Positions 18,200 to 30,100 of a stretch of DNA of 64,000 bases are shown in pieces. This DNA is from Colwellia sp. (lineage in GTDB: Bacteria; Pseudomonadota; Gammaproteobacteria; Enterobacterales; Alteromonadaceae). Each line of letters opens with the position of its first letter. The first letter of the stretch is position 1. A program made the translations under genes and the position numbers. The stretch lies in the NCBI GenBank assembly GCA_013215385.1, contig JABSOY010000008.1:124001-188000 (forward strand), in the 5' to 3' direction. Below the pieces are notes generated by a model. It saw nothing but the letters and a program-made list of their open reading frames with translations. It was not told the DNA's origin and made no database searches.

Positions 18200-19405
18200 A
18201 TGCTAAAAAAAATACTCTTGAATAAAAAACTATTAGCCGTAGCCTTCTTGTCCATAGGTCTAAGTGCTTGTTCATCAACTGATGAAGAAGATGAAGCAAC
18301 AAAAGTTGCTGAATTAACAGAAATTACTGAAGCTTTTGAAGTTGATGTTTTGTGGGAATCCAGTGTCGGTGACGGAGTTGGTCAATACTTCTCTCGTTTA
18401 AAGCCAATTGTTGCTTATGGAACGCTTTATAGCGCAGGTCGTGATGGCGATGTTATTGCTTTTGATATGGAAAGTGGTGATAAAGTTTGGTCTACAGATT
18501 TAAGCGACTTAAATGCTGAACGTGGTTTTTTTGATAGTCGACAATCTGCATTACTCAATGGTGGTCCGATTGCTGGTATTAAAAAGCTTTTTATTGGTAG
18601 TGAGAATGGTGATGTTTACGCGTTAAATGCTGAAAACGGCGAGATTGAATGGCAAGGAAAAGTTAAAGGTGAAGTTATTGCTGCACCTGCTATAGATTCT
18701 GGCATTCTAGTCGTTAATACTGCATCGGGTGTAATGAAAGCATTTAATGCATCTACCGGAAAAGATGAGTGGAAAATAGAGCAAGAAGTACCACCATTAA
18801 CATTACGTGGTGTAAGTGCTCCTGCGATATCTGCTGGTGGCGTACTTGTTGGTTCTGCTGATGGTTCGCTTAGTGTATATCTACTAGAAAGTGGTCAGCA
18901 AGGGTGGAGTCTCGAAGTAGGTGAAGCTACGGGTTCTACAGAGCTTGAACGCGTGATAGATGTTGACTCTGCGCCATTAATATACGGTGATAAAGTCTAT
19001 AGTATCTCATCTAGAGGTCACTTGATTGCCGTTGATCTTCGCACCGGACGAATGGTGTGGGAACGTCAATATTCATCATATCGTCAATTAGCTATTAGCG
19101 GTAATACGATCTTTTTAACCGACGTAAAAGGACATGTATATGCAGTTGATCGCCAAAATGGTTTTGAAAAATGGGGCCAACTAGCGCTAACAAATCGTGG
19201 TGTAACTGGTCCTGCTGCAGTTGGGAAATATGTTGTTGTTGGCGACTTTGAAGGCTACCTTCATTGGTTAGACCAAGAAACGGGAGATATTGTTGCTCGT
19301 CATGAAGTTGACAGCAGTGGTTTACATGCCGCAGTGACGGTTCATAAAAATATTATATATGTACAATCACGTGATGGTGATTTGCAAGCGATAAAAACGC
19401 CATAA
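18200..19405 (+). CDS. bamB: Outer-membrane protein assembly factor BamB (lipoprotein)
   Basis: 401 residues. The signal peptide ends in a lipobox (L-S-A-C-S-S). An eight-bladed PQQ-like beta-propeller follows, with repeated D-x-x-x-G-x-x-x-W units such as D-M-E-S-G-D-K-V-W, N-A-E-N-G-E-I-E-W and D-L-R-T-G-R-M-V-W. BamB is a BamA partner that helps fold outer-membrane barrels. It closes the hisS–yfgM–bamB unit; a terminator follows before der. Confidence 0.96.
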   Translation: MLKKILLNKKLLAVAFLSIGLSACSSTDEEDEATKVAELTEITEAFEVDVLWESSVGDGVGQYFSRLKPIVAYGTLYSAGRDGDVIAFDMESGDKVWSTDLSDLNAERGFFDSRQSALLNGGPIAGIKKLFIGSENGDVYALNAENGEIEWQGKVKGEVIAAPAIDSGILVVNTASGVMKAFNASTGKDEWKIEQEVPPLTLRGVSAPAISAGGVLVGSADGSLSVYLLESGQQGWSLEVGEATGSTELERVIDVDSAPLIYGDKVYSISSRGHLIAVDLRTGRMVWERQYSSYRQLAISGNTIFLTDVKGHVYAVDRQNGFEKWGQLALTNRGVTGPAAVGKYVVVGDFEGYLHWLDQETGDIVARHEVDSSGLHAAVTVHKNIIYVQSRDGDLQAIKTP

Positions 19406-19427
19406 GTTTTTTTATCAGCTAGAATTA

Positions 19428-19470
19428 AACGGCTCCATTGCGTAAAGCATTGGAGCCGTTGTTTGTTATT
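19428..19470 (+). terminator. Terminator between bamB and der
   Basis: AACGGCTCCA and TGGAGCCGTT form a perfect 10-bp stem with a 13-base loop, followed by GTTTGTTATT. A short T-poor tail suggests moderate efficiency. Confidence 0.65.
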
Positions 19471-19538
19471 AAACAGAGTGAAAGTTAATGCGTTTAGCTT
19501 AACTATCTTTACTCTATAAATTAAGTTTAGAGGTAAAC

Positions 19539-21002
19539 ATGCTTCCTGTAGTTGCACTTGTTGGACGTCCTAATGTTGGTAAATCAACGTTATTTAATAG
19601 ATTAACCCGTAGCCGAGATGCACTTGTTGCAGATTACCCTGGCCTTACGCGTGATCGTCAGTACGGGCAAGCTAAAGTTGAAGAACATCCGTTTATTGTT
19701 ATTGATACCGGTGGTATTAATGGTGATGAGAAGGGCATTGATGTCTTAATGGCAGAGCAGTCGTTAATGGCGATAGCAGAAGCTGATGCCGTTTTATTTA
19801 TGGTTGATGCTCGAGCGGGTTTAACATCTGCTGATATTGGCATTGCGGATTATCTTCGTAAACAAAATAAAAAAATATTTTTGGTGGCGAACAAAGTTGA
19901 TGGTATTGATGCTGATTCAGCTGTTGCCGAATTTTATGAGTTATCGCTTGGTGATACCGTACATAAAATTGCTGCCGCGCATGGGCGAGGCGTTACCCAG
20001 TTATTAACATTAGCGCTAACACCACATATAGAAGCTTTAGGGCAGACGAAAGACGACAATGACGAGTTTGATGGTGAACAAGAATTTTCAGGTAAAAGTG
20101 ATGAAGAGAAAATTGCTGAAGCGCCCTTTGAAAATGACAAAATAAAACTTGCTATCATCGGCAAACCTAACGTGGGTAAGTCAACACTGACTAACCGTAT
20201 ACTGGGTGAAGATCGAGTTGTTGTTTTTGACGCACCAGGTACAACGCGCGACAGTGTTTATATTCCGATGGAACATAATGGCCGTGAGTACACCTTAATT
20301 GATACCGCCGGTATTCGTCGTCGTAAAAATGTCACGGATATTGTTGAAAAATATTCAGTGATCAAAACCTTACGAGCGATTGAAGATGCTAATGTCTGTT
20401 TATTAATTATTGATGCTCGTGAAGGTATTTCAGATCAAGACTTAAGTTTACTTGGCTTCATTTTAGAAGCGGGTCGTTCATTAGTGTTGGCAGTCAATAA
20501 GTGGGACGGTTTAGAAGATCATGTTAAAGATCGCATTAAAACTGAATTAGATCGCCGGTTAGGTTTTATTGATTTTGCTCGAATTCACTTTATTTCCGCA
20601 TTACATGGTACCGGTGTTGGTCATTTATACGAGTCGGTTGAAGAAGCCTTTATTTCTGCAACTAAACGTATCTCTACATCAATGGTTACCAAAATTTTAG
20701 ATATGGCTGTGTTTGACCATCAACCACCTATGAGCCAAGGTCGCCGAATTAAGCTGAAATATGCTCATGCGGGTGGTTATAATCCGCCAATTATTGTTAT
20801 TCATGGCAATCTAGCGAAGAAACTTCCTGTTTCTTACAAGCGCTACTTAATGAATTATTACCGTAAGTCATTAAAAATCATGGGAACACCAATTCGCATT
20901 GAATTTAGAGAAACGAGTAACCCGTTTGCAGGTAAGAAAAAGTTGAATTATACCCAGCAGAAGAAAATAGCTCGCGCTACACAAGGTTATAAAAAGGACT
21001 AG
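19539..21002 (+). CDS. der: Ribosome assembly GTPase Der (EngA)
   Basis: 487 residues. It has two tandem GTPase domains: first P-loop G-R-P-N-V-G-K-S-T near residue 9, second G-K-P-N-V-G-K-S-T near residue 209, each with D-T-G/D-T-A-G and N-K-x-D motifs. The linker is acidic, and a KH-like domain follows with a basic C-terminal tail. Der acts in maturation of the 50S subunit. AGAGGTAAAC precedes the ATG. Confidence 0.98.
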   Translation: MLPVVALVGRPNVGKSTLFNRLTRSRDALVADYPGLTRDRQYGQAKVEEHPFIVIDTGGINGDEKGIDVLMAEQSLMAIAEADAVLFMVDARAGLTSADIGIADYLRKQNKKIFLVANKVDGIDADSAVAEFYELSLGDTVHKIAAAHGRGVTQLLTLALTPHIEALGQTKDDNDEFDGEQEFSGKSDEEKIAEAPFENDKIKLAIIGKPNVGKSTLTNRILGEDRVVVFDAPGTTRDSVYIPMEHNGREYTLIDTAGIRRRKNVTDIVEKYSVIKTLRAIEDANVCLLIIDAREGISDQDLSLLGFILEAGRSLVLAVNKWDGLEDHVKDRIKTELDRRLGFIDFARIHFISALHGTGVGHLYESVEEAFISATKRISTSMVTKILDMAVFDHQPPMSQGRRIKLKYAHAGGYNPPIIVIHGNLAKKLPVSYKRYLMNYYRKSLKIMGTPIRIEFRETSNPFAGKKKLNYTQQKKIARATQGYKKD

Positions 21003-21037
21003 TTTTTAGCCTATCGTGACTAAATTAGCATTATCGA

Positions 21038-21061
21038 AGCCAATCATTTGATTGGCTTTTT
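21038..21061 (+). terminator. Rho-independent terminator of der
   Basis: AGCCAATCA-TT-TGATTGGCT followed directly by TTTTT, 36 bases after the der stop. Confidence 0.9.
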
Positions 21062-21105
21062 GCTAAGTGCTACATTTGAAAGACTTATTCTAAAACTTTA
21101 ACATT

Positions 21106-21789
21106 ATGCCTGTAACCCCTCAAAAAATAACAACAGCTAATCGTCTTGACCGAAACTTGGGTTTAATACAATCAGGGTCAATGATCACATTAGATATAGC
21201 GACTCCTGCAGGGCAAAAGGCAAAATTTCGCAGTACATTTATTGGCTATTTACCGAAACAATATGTGTTAGTGCAATATCCAGATTCGAATAAATTAGGA
21301 AATTTTTCTCAGTTTATTACCCAAGGTATGGGGGTTACTGTTCGTGGCTTAATAGAAGGGCATGAAGGCGCTGTAGTTGCTTTTGTTAGCAACGTAAAGC
21401 AAACACTTCAAATACCGTCAAGGATAATAGTACTAGAATTTCCTCGCTCGGTTAGCCTGCAAAGTTTACGCTCAGCAATGAGAATCGACACTGATATTAT
21501 TGCAAAAATAAAAATTGCGAAAGAATATTGGCAAGCGACCATTATTGATATTTCTGTAAGTGGTTGCCAAGTATTAGTGAATAATGGCGAGTCTTTAGTT
21601 ATGGAAAAAGATAAGTTAATTGAACTTGTTGTTGAAGACTTTCAAGAGCTTCGAAACTTAAAATTCACTGGAAAAATCTGCAGCATTAAACCACAAGCCA
21701 ACGGTGTTTGTATTGGAATTCATTTTGAAAATAAAAGTAAGGCGTCGGTGATTAAATTACTTCACCATGCAATTATTATCGAAAGTTAA
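21106..21789 (+). CDS. PilZ-domain c-di-GMP receptor with N-terminal YcgR-like domain
   Basis: 227 residues. The N-terminal half resembles the YcgR/flagellar-brake domain (G-S-M-I-T-L-D-I-A-T-P-A-G, then F-I-G-Y-L-P-K-Q-Y-V-L-V-Q-Y-P). The C-terminal PilZ domain keeps both c-di-GMP-binding motifs: R-S-A-M-R (RxxxR) near residue 122 and D-I-S-V-S-G (D/NxSxxG) about 25 residues later. It should therefore bind c-di-GMP and pass the signal to motility, adhesion or secretion machinery; the partner is not evident. It ends only 9 bases from the convergent xseA, leaving no room for a separate terminator. Two diguanylate cyclase genes occur elsewhere in the window. Confidence 0.85.
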   Translation: MPVTPQKITTANRLDRNLGLIQSGSMITLDIATPAGQKAKFRSTFIGYLPKQYVLVQYPDSNKLGNFSQFITQGMGVTVRGLIEGHEGAVVAFVSNVKQTLQIPSRIIVLEFPRSVSLQSLRSAMRIDTDIIAKIKIAKEYWQATIIDISVSGCQVLVNNGESLVMEKDKLIELVVEDFQELRNLKFTGKICSIKPQANGVCIGIHFENKSKASVIKLLHHAIIIES

Positions 21790-21798
21790 AGGTTATTG

Positions 21799-23136
21799 CT
21801 AACTAATGACTTGAGCGTTAATACTGCCATCACTGACTTGAATAGAAATATTATCACCGACCTTTATTTGTCCAATTGAGCGTATCACCCGTGCTTTGCT
21901 ATCTCTACTAACGCTATATCCTCTAGCTATTGTTGCCAAAGGGCTGACAATATTTAGTTGTTCAATAACGCTAATAAACTGCTCTGATTTTGAGCTAATT
22001 AAGTGTTGCATCGCCCGTTGTAATCTTTCATCAAGCTGAGCAACTTTTCCTTGCTGAACTTTGATGTGCTTTAGTGGCGTAAAGTGCAATAGCGCAACAT
22101 TTAATTTTTGAGGGGCTTGTTGGAAACGCTGAACTTCTCGCGTAAATGCACTATTCAAACGCAGGTTAAGCTCGTCAGCTTTTTGTTGATGCTGTTGTAA
22201 TTTTTGTTCTGGATGTACTTGCGCTAATCTATGTTGTAGCGTGGTTAAAGCAAAAGTTTCTTGTTTAACCTTATAATGCAGTAAATTTTCGGCACGTTTT
22301 GACAATTCGGTGAACTTGTTATTTAATTCACTACTATCCTGCGAAACAAGCTCTGCCGCAGCAGACGGTGTCGCTGCCCGCAAATCAGCAACAAAATCAC
22401 TTAGTGTGGTATCTATTTCATGACCGACTGCGCTGATGATAGGGATCCTGCTATGAAAAATAGCGTTAACAACATCCTCTTCGTTAAATGGCCACAAGTC
22501 TTCTAATGAGCCACCGCCGCGACCAACAATAAGTACTTCACATTCATTACGCTGGTTAGCTAAATCAACTGCATGGACAATATCGTGCTTGGCATGGTCA
22601 CCTTGTACAAGTGCAGGATAGATAATAATATTAATTAACGGATTACGGCGTTGTAATACCGAAATAATATCCTTCACTGCAGCACCGGTTGGTGAAGTTA
22701 CAATGCCGACTGTGGTAATATGTTTAGGTATGGTTTGTTTAAATTGTTGACCAAACAAGCCTTGGGCATTCAGTTTGCTTTTCAGCTGCTCAAATTGCTG
22801 ACGTAGCAAACCTTCACCCGCATCTTCCATTTGTTCAATAATCAATTGAAAGTCACCACGGGGTTCATACAAGGAAACTTTAGCGCGTACTAATACTTGT
22901 TGACCATTTCGTGGTATACCGTTTCCGGCTAGACGGACCCGTCTATTGTTACCTTTAAACATCGCACAGCGTACTTGTGATTTACTGTCTTTGAGCGACA
23001 AATACCAATGACCAGAGCTAGCGGCAATGAAATTAGATATTTCGCCACATAACCACACGGTATTGAGTTCACTTTCTAGCATGAACTTTACTTTTTTTGT
23101 TAGTTCACTTACCTGCAAAATGTGCTGTGTAGCCAT
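21799..23136 (-). CDS. xseA: Exodeoxyribonuclease VII large subunit
   Basis: 445 residues, the usual size. The N-terminal OB-fold contains [10 protein letters not shown] and [17 protein letters not shown]. The catalytic core includes [22 protein letters not shown] and [10 protein letters not shown] long coiled-coil C-terminal region binds XseB. The enzyme degrades single-stranded DNA. It is divergent from guaB, as in many gammaproteobacteria. Confidence 0.97.
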   Translation of the reverse strand: MATQHILQVSELTKKVKFMLESELNTVWLCGEISNFIAASSGHWYLSLKDSKSQVRCAMFKGNNRRVRLAGNGIPRNGQQVLVRAKVSLYEPRGDFQLIIEQMEDAGEGLLRQQFEQLKSKLNAQGLFGQQFKQTIPKHITTVGIVTSPTGAAVKDIISVLQRRNPLINIIIYPALVQGDHAKHDIVHAVDLANQRNECEVLIVGRGGGSLEDLWPFNEEDVVNAIFHSRIPIISAVGHEIDTTLSDFVADLRAATPSAAAELVSQDSSELNNKFTELSKRAENLLHYKVKQETFALTTLQHRLAQVHPEQKLQQHQQKADELNLRLNSAFTREVQRFQQAPQKLNVALLHFTPLKHIKVQQGKVAQLDERLQRAMQHLISSKSEQFISVIEQLNIVSPLATIARGYSVSRDSKARVIRSIGQIKVGDNISIQVSDGSINAQVIS

Positions 23137-23238
23137 AAAATACTTAATTTCTCAAATGTTAAAGCGATATTAACCGTTATTATATATTTCTGTAAACTAT
23201 CTAGGGACATTTATTTTTACTTTATCACTAAATTTAGG

Positions 23239-23267
23239 TTGTTCTTAAGGGGCAAAACGGTTAAAAT
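23239..23267 (+). promoter_or_regulatory. Probable guaB promoter
   Basis: TTGTTC (23239–23244), a 17-base spacer and TAAAAT (23262–23267), followed by the GC-bearing TCTGCCGCAA. It lies about 50 bases before the guaB ATG in the region divergent with xseA. Confidence 0.55.
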
Positions 23268-23316
23268 TCTGCCGCAATATTACTCCCCATACCTATGCCT
23301 TTTGAGAGATGTTGCG

Positions 23317-24789
23317 ATGCTAAGAATTGCCCAAGAAGCACTAACTTTTGATGATGTACTACTTGTACCTGCCCATTCGAAAGTTCTACCCCACACGGCT
23401 GATTTAAAAACTAAATTAACCCGTAAAATCAACTTAAACGTACCGATGATTTCTGCGTCCATGGACACAGTTACTGAATCTCGCCTCGCTATTACTTTAG
23501 CGCAAGAAGGCGGTTTAGGTTTTATTCATAAAAATATGACCATTGCCGAGCAAGCAAAAAATGTTTCTCAAGTTAAGAAATACGAAAGTGGCATTGTTTC
23601 AGATCCCGTTACGGTTAGTGCTGAGTTCACCATTGAACAAGTCATGCATAAAGCAGATGATTTAGGCTTTTCAGGTTTTCCCGTTGTTGATGAAAGCCAA
23701 AACCTTGTCGGTATTATCACAGGGCGTGATTTACGTTTTGAAACGGACTTAACAAAACCAGTTTCAGCGTTAATGACAACAAAGAAAAACTTAGTCACCG
23801 TTAAAGAAGGTGCTGCCCGCGAAGAAATTTTAGGATTAATGCATGAAAACCGCATTGAGAAAATATTAGTCGTTGATGATGCTTTCAAGCTTGTCGGCTT
23901 GATCACTGCTAAAGATTATCAAAAAGCAGAAAATAAGCCTGATGCCTGTAAAGACGAGTTAGGTCGTTTACGTGTTGGGGCTGCCGTTGGTGTTGGTGCC
24001 GGCACAGATGAACGTATCGACGCACTGGTTGAAGCTGGAGTCGATGTTTTATTAATCGATACTTCACATGGTCACTCACAAGGTGTATTAGACCGGGTGA
24101 AAGAAGCGCGTATTAAATATCCTGATTTACAAATTATTGCTGGAAATGTTGCCACAGCGGCTGGTGCAAAAGCAATGGCTGATGCCGGAGTAGATGCCGT
24201 TAAAGTAGGCATTGGCCCAGGTTCAATTTGTACTACACGCATTGTTACGGGTGTTGGTGTACCGCAACTAACAGCTATTTCAAACGCAGTTGAAGGCTTA
24301 AAAGGTACGGGTATTCCAGTGATTGCTGATGGCGGCATACGTTTTTCAGGTGATATTGCTAAAGCATTAGTTGCTGGTGCTCATTGTGTAATGGTTGGCA
24401 GTATGTTCGCTGGCACGGAAGAAGCGCCGGGCGAAGTAGAACTTTACCAAGGTCGTTACTACAAGTCATACCGTGGCATGGGCTCTTTAGGTGCTATGGC
24501 GCAAAAAGATGGCTCTAGTGACCGTTATTTCCAAAAATCTGATGGCGAAGCTGACAAATTAGTACCAGAAGGTATTGAAGGTCGTGTTGCTTATAAAGGA
24601 CCCGTTTCTGCAATTATTCATCAGCAAATGGGCGGTTTACGTTCATCAATGGGCTTAACGGGTTGTAAAGATATTGAGACGATGCGCACCAAGCCTGAGT
24701 TTATGAAAATAACTTCAGCAGGCATGGGCGAGTCTCATGTACATGACGTAACCATAACCAAAGAAGCGCCAAATTATCGAATGGGTTAG
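23317..24789 (+). CDS. guaB: IMP dehydrogenase
   Basis: 490 residues from the ATG at 23317, which gives the standard N-terminus [14 protein letters not shown]. The open frame extends upstream to 23122, but that part overlaps xseA and the promoter and is not family-like. The enzyme oxidises IMP to XMP, the first step of GMP synthesis. Two CBS domains lie at about 90–205 and the catalytic cysteine is in [16 protein letters not shown] upstream is a modest ribosome-binding site. guaA follows after 235 bases. Confidence 0.97.
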   Translation: MLRIAQEALTFDDVLLVPAHSKVLPHTADLKTKLTRKINLNVPMISASMDTVTESRLAITLAQEGGLGFIHKNMTIAEQAKNVSQVKKYESGIVSDPVTVSAEFTIEQVMHKADDLGFSGFPVVDESQNLVGIITGRDLRFETDLTKPVSALMTTKKNLVTVKEGAAREEILGLMHENRIEKILVVDDAFKLVGLITAKDYQKAENKPDACKDELGRLRVGAAVGVGAGTDERIDALVEAGVDVLLIDTSHGHSQGVLDRVKEARIKYPDLQIIAGNVATAAGAKAMADAGVDAVKVGIGPGSICTTRIVTGVGVPQLTAISNAVEGLKGTGIPVIADGGIRFSGDIAKALVAGAHCVMVGSMFAGTEEAPGEVELYQGRYYKSYRGMGSLGAMAQKDGSSDRYFQKSDGEADKLVPEGIEGRVAYKGPVSAIIHQQMGGLRSSMGLTGCKDIETMRTKPEFMKITSAGMGESHVHDVTITKEAPNYRMG

Positions 24790-24945
24790 TCGAAAAGCTG
24801 ATTTTATTGCTATTTAACATAATGGCGGCATCATAAGTACTCATTGATTAGCGTCAACTCCGTGCTTATTCTTTGCCATAATGTGAACTAGCTTCAAACT
24901 CAACTCTCCTTACGTTTTTATTGATGTAGGAAGAAAAAATTCAAG

Positions 24946-24986
24946 CAGGCTGAGTTGACATCTCATTGAGATATTAGCTCGGCCTG
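24946..24986 (+). other. Long imperfect hairpin between guaB and guaA
   Basis: CAGGCTGAGTTGACATCTCA and TGAGATATTAGCTCGGCCTG pair with a few mismatches or wobbles around a perfect ATCTCA/TGAGAT core. It ends about 38 bases before the guaA start. It could be a processing signal or an attenuator; no T-run follows. Confidence 0.5.
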
Positions 24987-25024
24987 TTCATTTATAAATA
25001 GTTAAATAAAGTAGGAAAACAACC

Positions 25025-26602
25025 ATGAGTAAAGACATTCATGATCACCGCATACTAATATTAGATTTTGGTTCTCAGTACACCCAGCTTATCGCACGTC
25101 GCGTACGTGAAATCGGCGTTTACTGTGAACTTTGGTCTTGGGATGTAACAGAAGAGCAAATTAAAGGTTTTAACCCTACCGGTATTATTCTTGCTGGTGG
25201 CCCAGAGTCAGTAACAGCAGCTAACTCTCCTCGTGCACCTGAATATGTATATACCGCAGGCGTACCTGTGTTAGGTATTTGTTACGGCATGCAAACAATG
25301 GCTGAGCAACTTGGCGGTGGCGTTGAAAGTTCAAGCCATAAAGAATTTGGTTATGCTGCGGTTGAGTTAATTGCTAAATCAGCGTTATTCAACAATGTTG
25401 AAGACAGCATTGGTGATAACGGTAATGCTTTACTTGACGTTTGGATGAGTCATGGCGATAAAGTGTCAGCTATCCCTGAAGGCTTTGTAACCGTAGCACA
25501 AACAGCAAGTTGTGCTTATGGCGCAATGGCGAACGAAGAAAAGAAATTTTATGGTGTACAGTTTCACCCTGAAGTAACGCACACTAAACAAGGTTTACGT
25601 ATTTTAGAAAATTTTGTTGTTGAAATCTGTCAGTGTGAAAAATTATGGACTTCAGCATCAATTATTGATGATGCAATCGCGAAAATGAAAGCCCAAATAG
25701 GTGACGATGAAGTTATCTTAGGTCTTTCGGGTGGCGTTGATTCATCTGTTGTTGCTATGTTATTACAACGTGCTATTGGCGATAAACTTACCTGTGTATT
25801 TGTTGATAACGGCTTACTTCGTTTAGACGAAGGCCAGCAAGTAATGGATATGTTTGGTGACCACTTCGGTTTAAACATCATTAAAATTGAAGCGGAAGAC
25901 AGATTTTTAGACAGGTTAGCAGGTGAAAGTGAACCAGAAGCAAAACGTAAAATTATCGGTAATGTTTTTATTGACGTTTTCGAAGAAGAATCGAACAAGC
26001 TTGAAAATGCAAAATGGTTAGCACAAGGTACTATTTACCCAGACGTGATTGAATCTGCTGCCTCTGCAACGGGTAAAGCACATGTGATTAAGTCGCATCA
26101 TAACGTTGGCGGTTTACCTGATTACATGAAATTAGGCTTAGTTGAACCATTACGTGAACTCTTTAAAGATGAAGTACGTAAAATTGGTTTAGAACTAGGT
26201 TTACCCTACGACATGCTTTATCGTCACCCGTTCCCTGGTCCTGGGCTAGGTGTACGTATATTGGGTGAAGTGAAAAAAGAATATGCTGACTTATTACGTC
26301 GTGCAGATGCTATTTTCATCGAAGAATTACACAACCATGACTTATACACTAAAGTAAGCCAAGCGTTTACCGTGTTTCTACCCGTGAAATCAGTAGGCGT
26401 GATGGGTGATGCCCGTAAATATGACTGGGTAGTATCATTACGTTGTGTTGAAACGATTGATTTCATGACAGCGCGTTGGTCACACCTACCTTATGATTTC
26501 TTAGGCTTAGTATCGAACCGTATAATTAATGAAGTTGATGGTATTTCTCGCGTTGTTTACGATATTTCTGGTAAGCCGCCAGCGACGATTGAGTGGGAAT
26601 AA
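25025..26602 (+). CDS. guaA: GMP synthase (glutamine-hydrolysing)
   Basis: 525 residues, full length. The N-terminal class I glutamine amidotransferase has the nucleophile in G-I-C-Y-G-M-Q and the catalytic histidine/glutamate in F-H-P-E-V. The ATP pyrophosphatase P-loop is G-L-S-G-G-V-D-S-S near residue 235. The C-terminal dimerisation domain ends P-P-A-T-I-E-W-E, as expected. It makes GMP from XMP. AGGAAAAC precedes the ATG. A strong terminator follows. Confidence 0.98.
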   Translation: MSKDIHDHRILILDFGSQYTQLIARRVREIGVYCELWSWDVTEEQIKGFNPTGIILAGGPESVTAANSPRAPEYVYTAGVPVLGICYGMQTMAEQLGGGVESSSHKEFGYAAVELIAKSALFNNVEDSIGDNGNALLDVWMSHGDKVSAIPEGFVTVAQTASCAYGAMANEEKKFYGVQFHPEVTHTKQGLRILENFVVEICQCEKLWTSASIIDDAIAKMKAQIGDDEVILGLSGGVDSSVVAMLLQRAIGDKLTCVFVDNGLLRLDEGQQVMDMFGDHFGLNIIKIEAEDRFLDRLAGESEPEAKRKIIGNVFIDVFEEESNKLENAKWLAQGTIYPDVIESAASATGKAHVIKSHHNVGGLPDYMKLGLVEPLRELFKDEVRKIGLELGLPYDMLYRHPFPGPGLGVRILGEVKKEYADLLRRADAIFIEELHNHDLYTKVSQAFTVFLPVKSVGVMGDARKYDWVVSLRCVETIDFMTARWSHLPYDFLGLVSNRIINEVDGISRVVYDISGKPPATIEWE

Positions 26603-26630
26603 CCCCTTCTTATATACCTTATGAATAACC

Positions 26631-26668
26631 AAATCCTTAGCATTTAAAAAATGCTAAGGATTTTTTTT
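26631..26668 (+). terminator. Rho-independent terminator of guaA
   Basis: AAATCCTTAGCATT pairs perfectly with AATGCTAAGGATTT around a short A loop; a run of eight T follows. Confidence 0.93.
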
Positions 26669-27198
26669 GTCTAATCCACATTTACTCCATGTTCTGATAC
26701 TGCTTTCCACATCATTTCGATGTTTTTTTCTGTAGTATTTAATAACTTGTATTCACATTCGATTTTATTCTTATTGTCTGCTCTCTTCTATAAAGTGCAT
26801 CGCCATCAATTTTCATATCCCGCTCTAAAGCTCATAGTCCCCGTTAACATAATGATGTAGAAAATTACAGAAATTATCAATTCAGGCTTTTACTCGCTAT
26901 TTACAGTGCCATCACTTGTTATCTACTAATATCGTCGTATGTTTATAATTCGGGAAATCAAACGCAAGCCCATTGAAAATTCGGTTTTTAAAGCCTTGTA
27001 TATACAATCTGCAAGTTATTGATTTTATTCTTTGTTCGAACTTATTTGTTACATTTGTTAAATGATCGTTGATCGTTGTCATTTTGTACAATATACTCGA
27101 GCTCAATATATTGTATACAATATATTGAGCTAATATAAAAATAAACTGTTATGAACAGTAATTTACGTGCCGTGCACGTTCTATTAAGGGTGAATGAT
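26669..27198. other. Long intergenic region upstream of the Oar-like receptor
   Basis: About 530 AT-rich bases without a gene I can support. The only clear structures are the direct repeat GATCGTT-GATCGTT near 27064–27077 and the perfect palindrome at 27100–27131, listed separately. The length suggests a regulated promoter for the receptor gene. Confidence 0.5.
27100..27131. promoter_or_regulatory. Perfect 32-bp palindrome upstream of the Oar-like receptor
   Basis: The half-site AGCTCAATATATTGTA is followed directly by its exact reverse complement, so there is no loop. It ends 67 bases before the proposed start codon. The core TTGTATACAA looks like a dimeric repressor operator (GntR-type sites often have such cores), but the regulator is unknown. 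An 11-base part, TATACAATATA, recurs at 54794–54804 before the other TonB receptor gene. Confidence 0.6.
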
Positions 27199-30100
27199 AT
27201 GAATCTTAAAAACCGTGGTTTTCAACCACAAAAAACACTAGCAGCACTTGCTGTAAGTACAGCGTTAATGCTTTCAATGCCTGCTGCTATGGCGGCAGAT
27301 AAAACAAGTGGTGCTTTGATCGGTCACGTAATTGTGTCGGCTGGCTCTACACTTTCTAATGTACAAGTTACTATAAAGCATCAAAGTAAAGGTCTTACAC
27401 GTACAACGACTACCAACGAAAAAGGTGACTTTAATTTAAAAGCACTTCCTATTGGTAAATATACTGTTACCTTCAGAAAAAATGGCTATGAAACTGTAGA
27501 AGAGCAAGAAGTTGTTGTTAAAGCGGGTAGTTCAGCGAAATACAACATCTCTATGTATGAAGAAGGCGTAGAAAGAATAAGCGTTACTGGTTCAAATGTA
27601 CAAATGGTTGATTTTGAAAGTTCAACTACGCAATTAGTACTAACCAGCGAAGACTTAGCAAGATTACCTATCGGGCAAGATCTTACTTCGGTTGCATTAT
27701 TAGCTCCAGGTTCATCTCTAGCGGCTGATCCTGATGCTGATTATGGTCGTGGCGCATCTTTTAATGGTTCATCGGTTGCTGAAAATGGCTTCTTCTTAAA
27801 CGGTTTAAACATAACTGATATCCGAAAAGGTCTAGGTAGTATAGATCTTCCATGGGAAGCAATCGCACAAACCAATATCGTCACCGGTGGTGTTTCTGCT
27901 GAATACGGTCAGTTTATCGGTGGTGTGACAGATTTAGTTTCAAAGTCTGGTGATAATGAATTTAAGTTTGGTGTAACAGTTGATTATATTCCAAACAGCA
28001 TGGCGTCTCAATCGCCTGATACTTGGGGTTACAGTTTACAGTCTGATGACGATGGCAACTATCCATTCGACCCTATCATGATAAGCAACAATGGTGACAG
28101 CAGTTACGAGGAAACTCGCTACAATATTTATGCTAGTGGTGCCATTATCGAAGATACTTTATTTTTCTATGGTATTTTTAATCCTCAAGATATAAAAGAT
28201 GAATACGCCAACGCAAATGTCATTGAAACTAGACAATATACTAAAAAAAATAAGCAAGCCGACTATTGGTTAGCTAAAGTTGATTGGTTTATCAACGATG
28301 AACATAACATTGGTTTTACTGCATTAAATAATGAATGGGAACAGTCTCGCTCAATTCGCTCAACGGGTGATGATAAGTTTTCAGCGCCAAACGAGTCTAC
28401 TTGGGGTGGCTCAATGTGGTCAGCAAATTACTCTGGCATTATTACCGATGAAATAACTATCAATGCCATTTATGGTGTTACTGAACAGACTTCAGATTCT
28501 ATTAATCCTACGGCTGATCATTCTCCTGTTTGGGATAGACGTGATAACTGGGGCTGGGAAAAAATTGGTAGCTGGGTTGGCGATTACAAACAAGAGTTAC
28601 GCGATGACCAACGTACGCAGTTTCGCCTAGATTTAGATTGGGAAATTGGCGATCACACTATTCGTTTTGGCTATAGCCAAGAAGTCGTTGAAACCAGTGA
28701 TAATATTGCTTACGCGGGTGACGGTAAAAATTATGAATACCGCATAATGAGCCAAGGAACTTTAGATTGGCTTAATGGTAAACGAGCAGATATAGGTCAA
28801 GGTCCAATTACCGGAATTTCAGCTGGCGATGAATATTACCGAGCACGTAAGTATGATCGTGTTGGTACTGCAGAATCTACCAATACTGCTATTTACATTC
28901 AAGATACCTGGAATGTAACGGATAACGTTACCTTAAATATTGGTATACGTAATAGTTCATTCGAATCAAAAACGGGCGAAGGGGATGTTTATGCTGATAT
29001 GGATAACCAATGGGCACCTCGCTTAGGCGCAATTTGGGACGTCGATGGTAATGGCACTACTAAAGTATCACTAAACTACGGTCGTTACTTTATGCCTATT
29101 TCTCCTAATACTAGTGTTCGAATGACATTAGGTGAAACTAACCAGTATGATTACGCTAAATTTGATGAAATTGGCGCAGGCGGTTTACCGACTAATCCTG
29201 AATCAATGTATTTACTTAACTACGGCGATGGCACTTTTACTCAGCCGTATGAAACATTAGTTGATGCTGATCTTGACCCAATGTACAGCGATGAAATTTC
29301 TATTGCAGTTACTCATGAATTAAATGAAAATTGGATTGTTGGTGCTCGCTATGTTTATCAAGATCTTAAATCTTCAATTGAAGATACCAACATGAAGTTT
29401 GTGTTAACCAAGTGGATGGCAGAGAATCCTGAAGAAGCGGCTAAATTAGATCCTAACTGGGATATTAGTGGCTCATGGGTAGGTTTTGTATTGAATCCTG
29501 GCTCTCCAGCTCATTTGTCATATGACCAAGATGGAGACGGGACGATAAGCAGTGGTGAAGGTGTAACTTGGTCTGCTGATTATATTGGTTTACCACAAGC
29601 TGAAAGAACGTATCAAGCACTTGAGTTTACTTTAGAAGGTAAGCCAAACGATAACTCTACTTTACAAGCTTCTTATACTTATTCTAGATCAGAAGGTAAT
29701 ACTGAAGGATTAGTGAGTGGAACGCATTCACAGGCTGATCCTGGTTGGTCTGGTTCATTTGATAGCCCTGAATTTACCGATCACTCATACGGTAGAACTT
29801 CAAACGATATTCCACATAAATTTAAAGTATTTGGTACTTATGACATTACTGAGAATTTGAATGTTGGTTTAGTTTTATTAGCTCAAGAAGGTCGTGCCCG
29901 TAATATTCTAGGTTACCATCCTAAAGATGTTGATTCATGTGCAGCAGATAAGAATATTACTTGGTGTGATGATTGGGATCGTAATAACTTCTACGCTGAC
30001 GGACAACCTTCAGCTCGTGGTGCTGGCGGTCATGGCAAGTGGATCACTAGTTTAGATATGAGCGTTAACTACAGTATTGATGTTGGTGATGCTGGGCAAG

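Noticed and set aside
23122-23316. N-terminal extension of guaB
   Set aside because: It overlaps the xseA start and the guaB promoter, and the family begins at M-L-R-I-A-Q-E-A at 23317.
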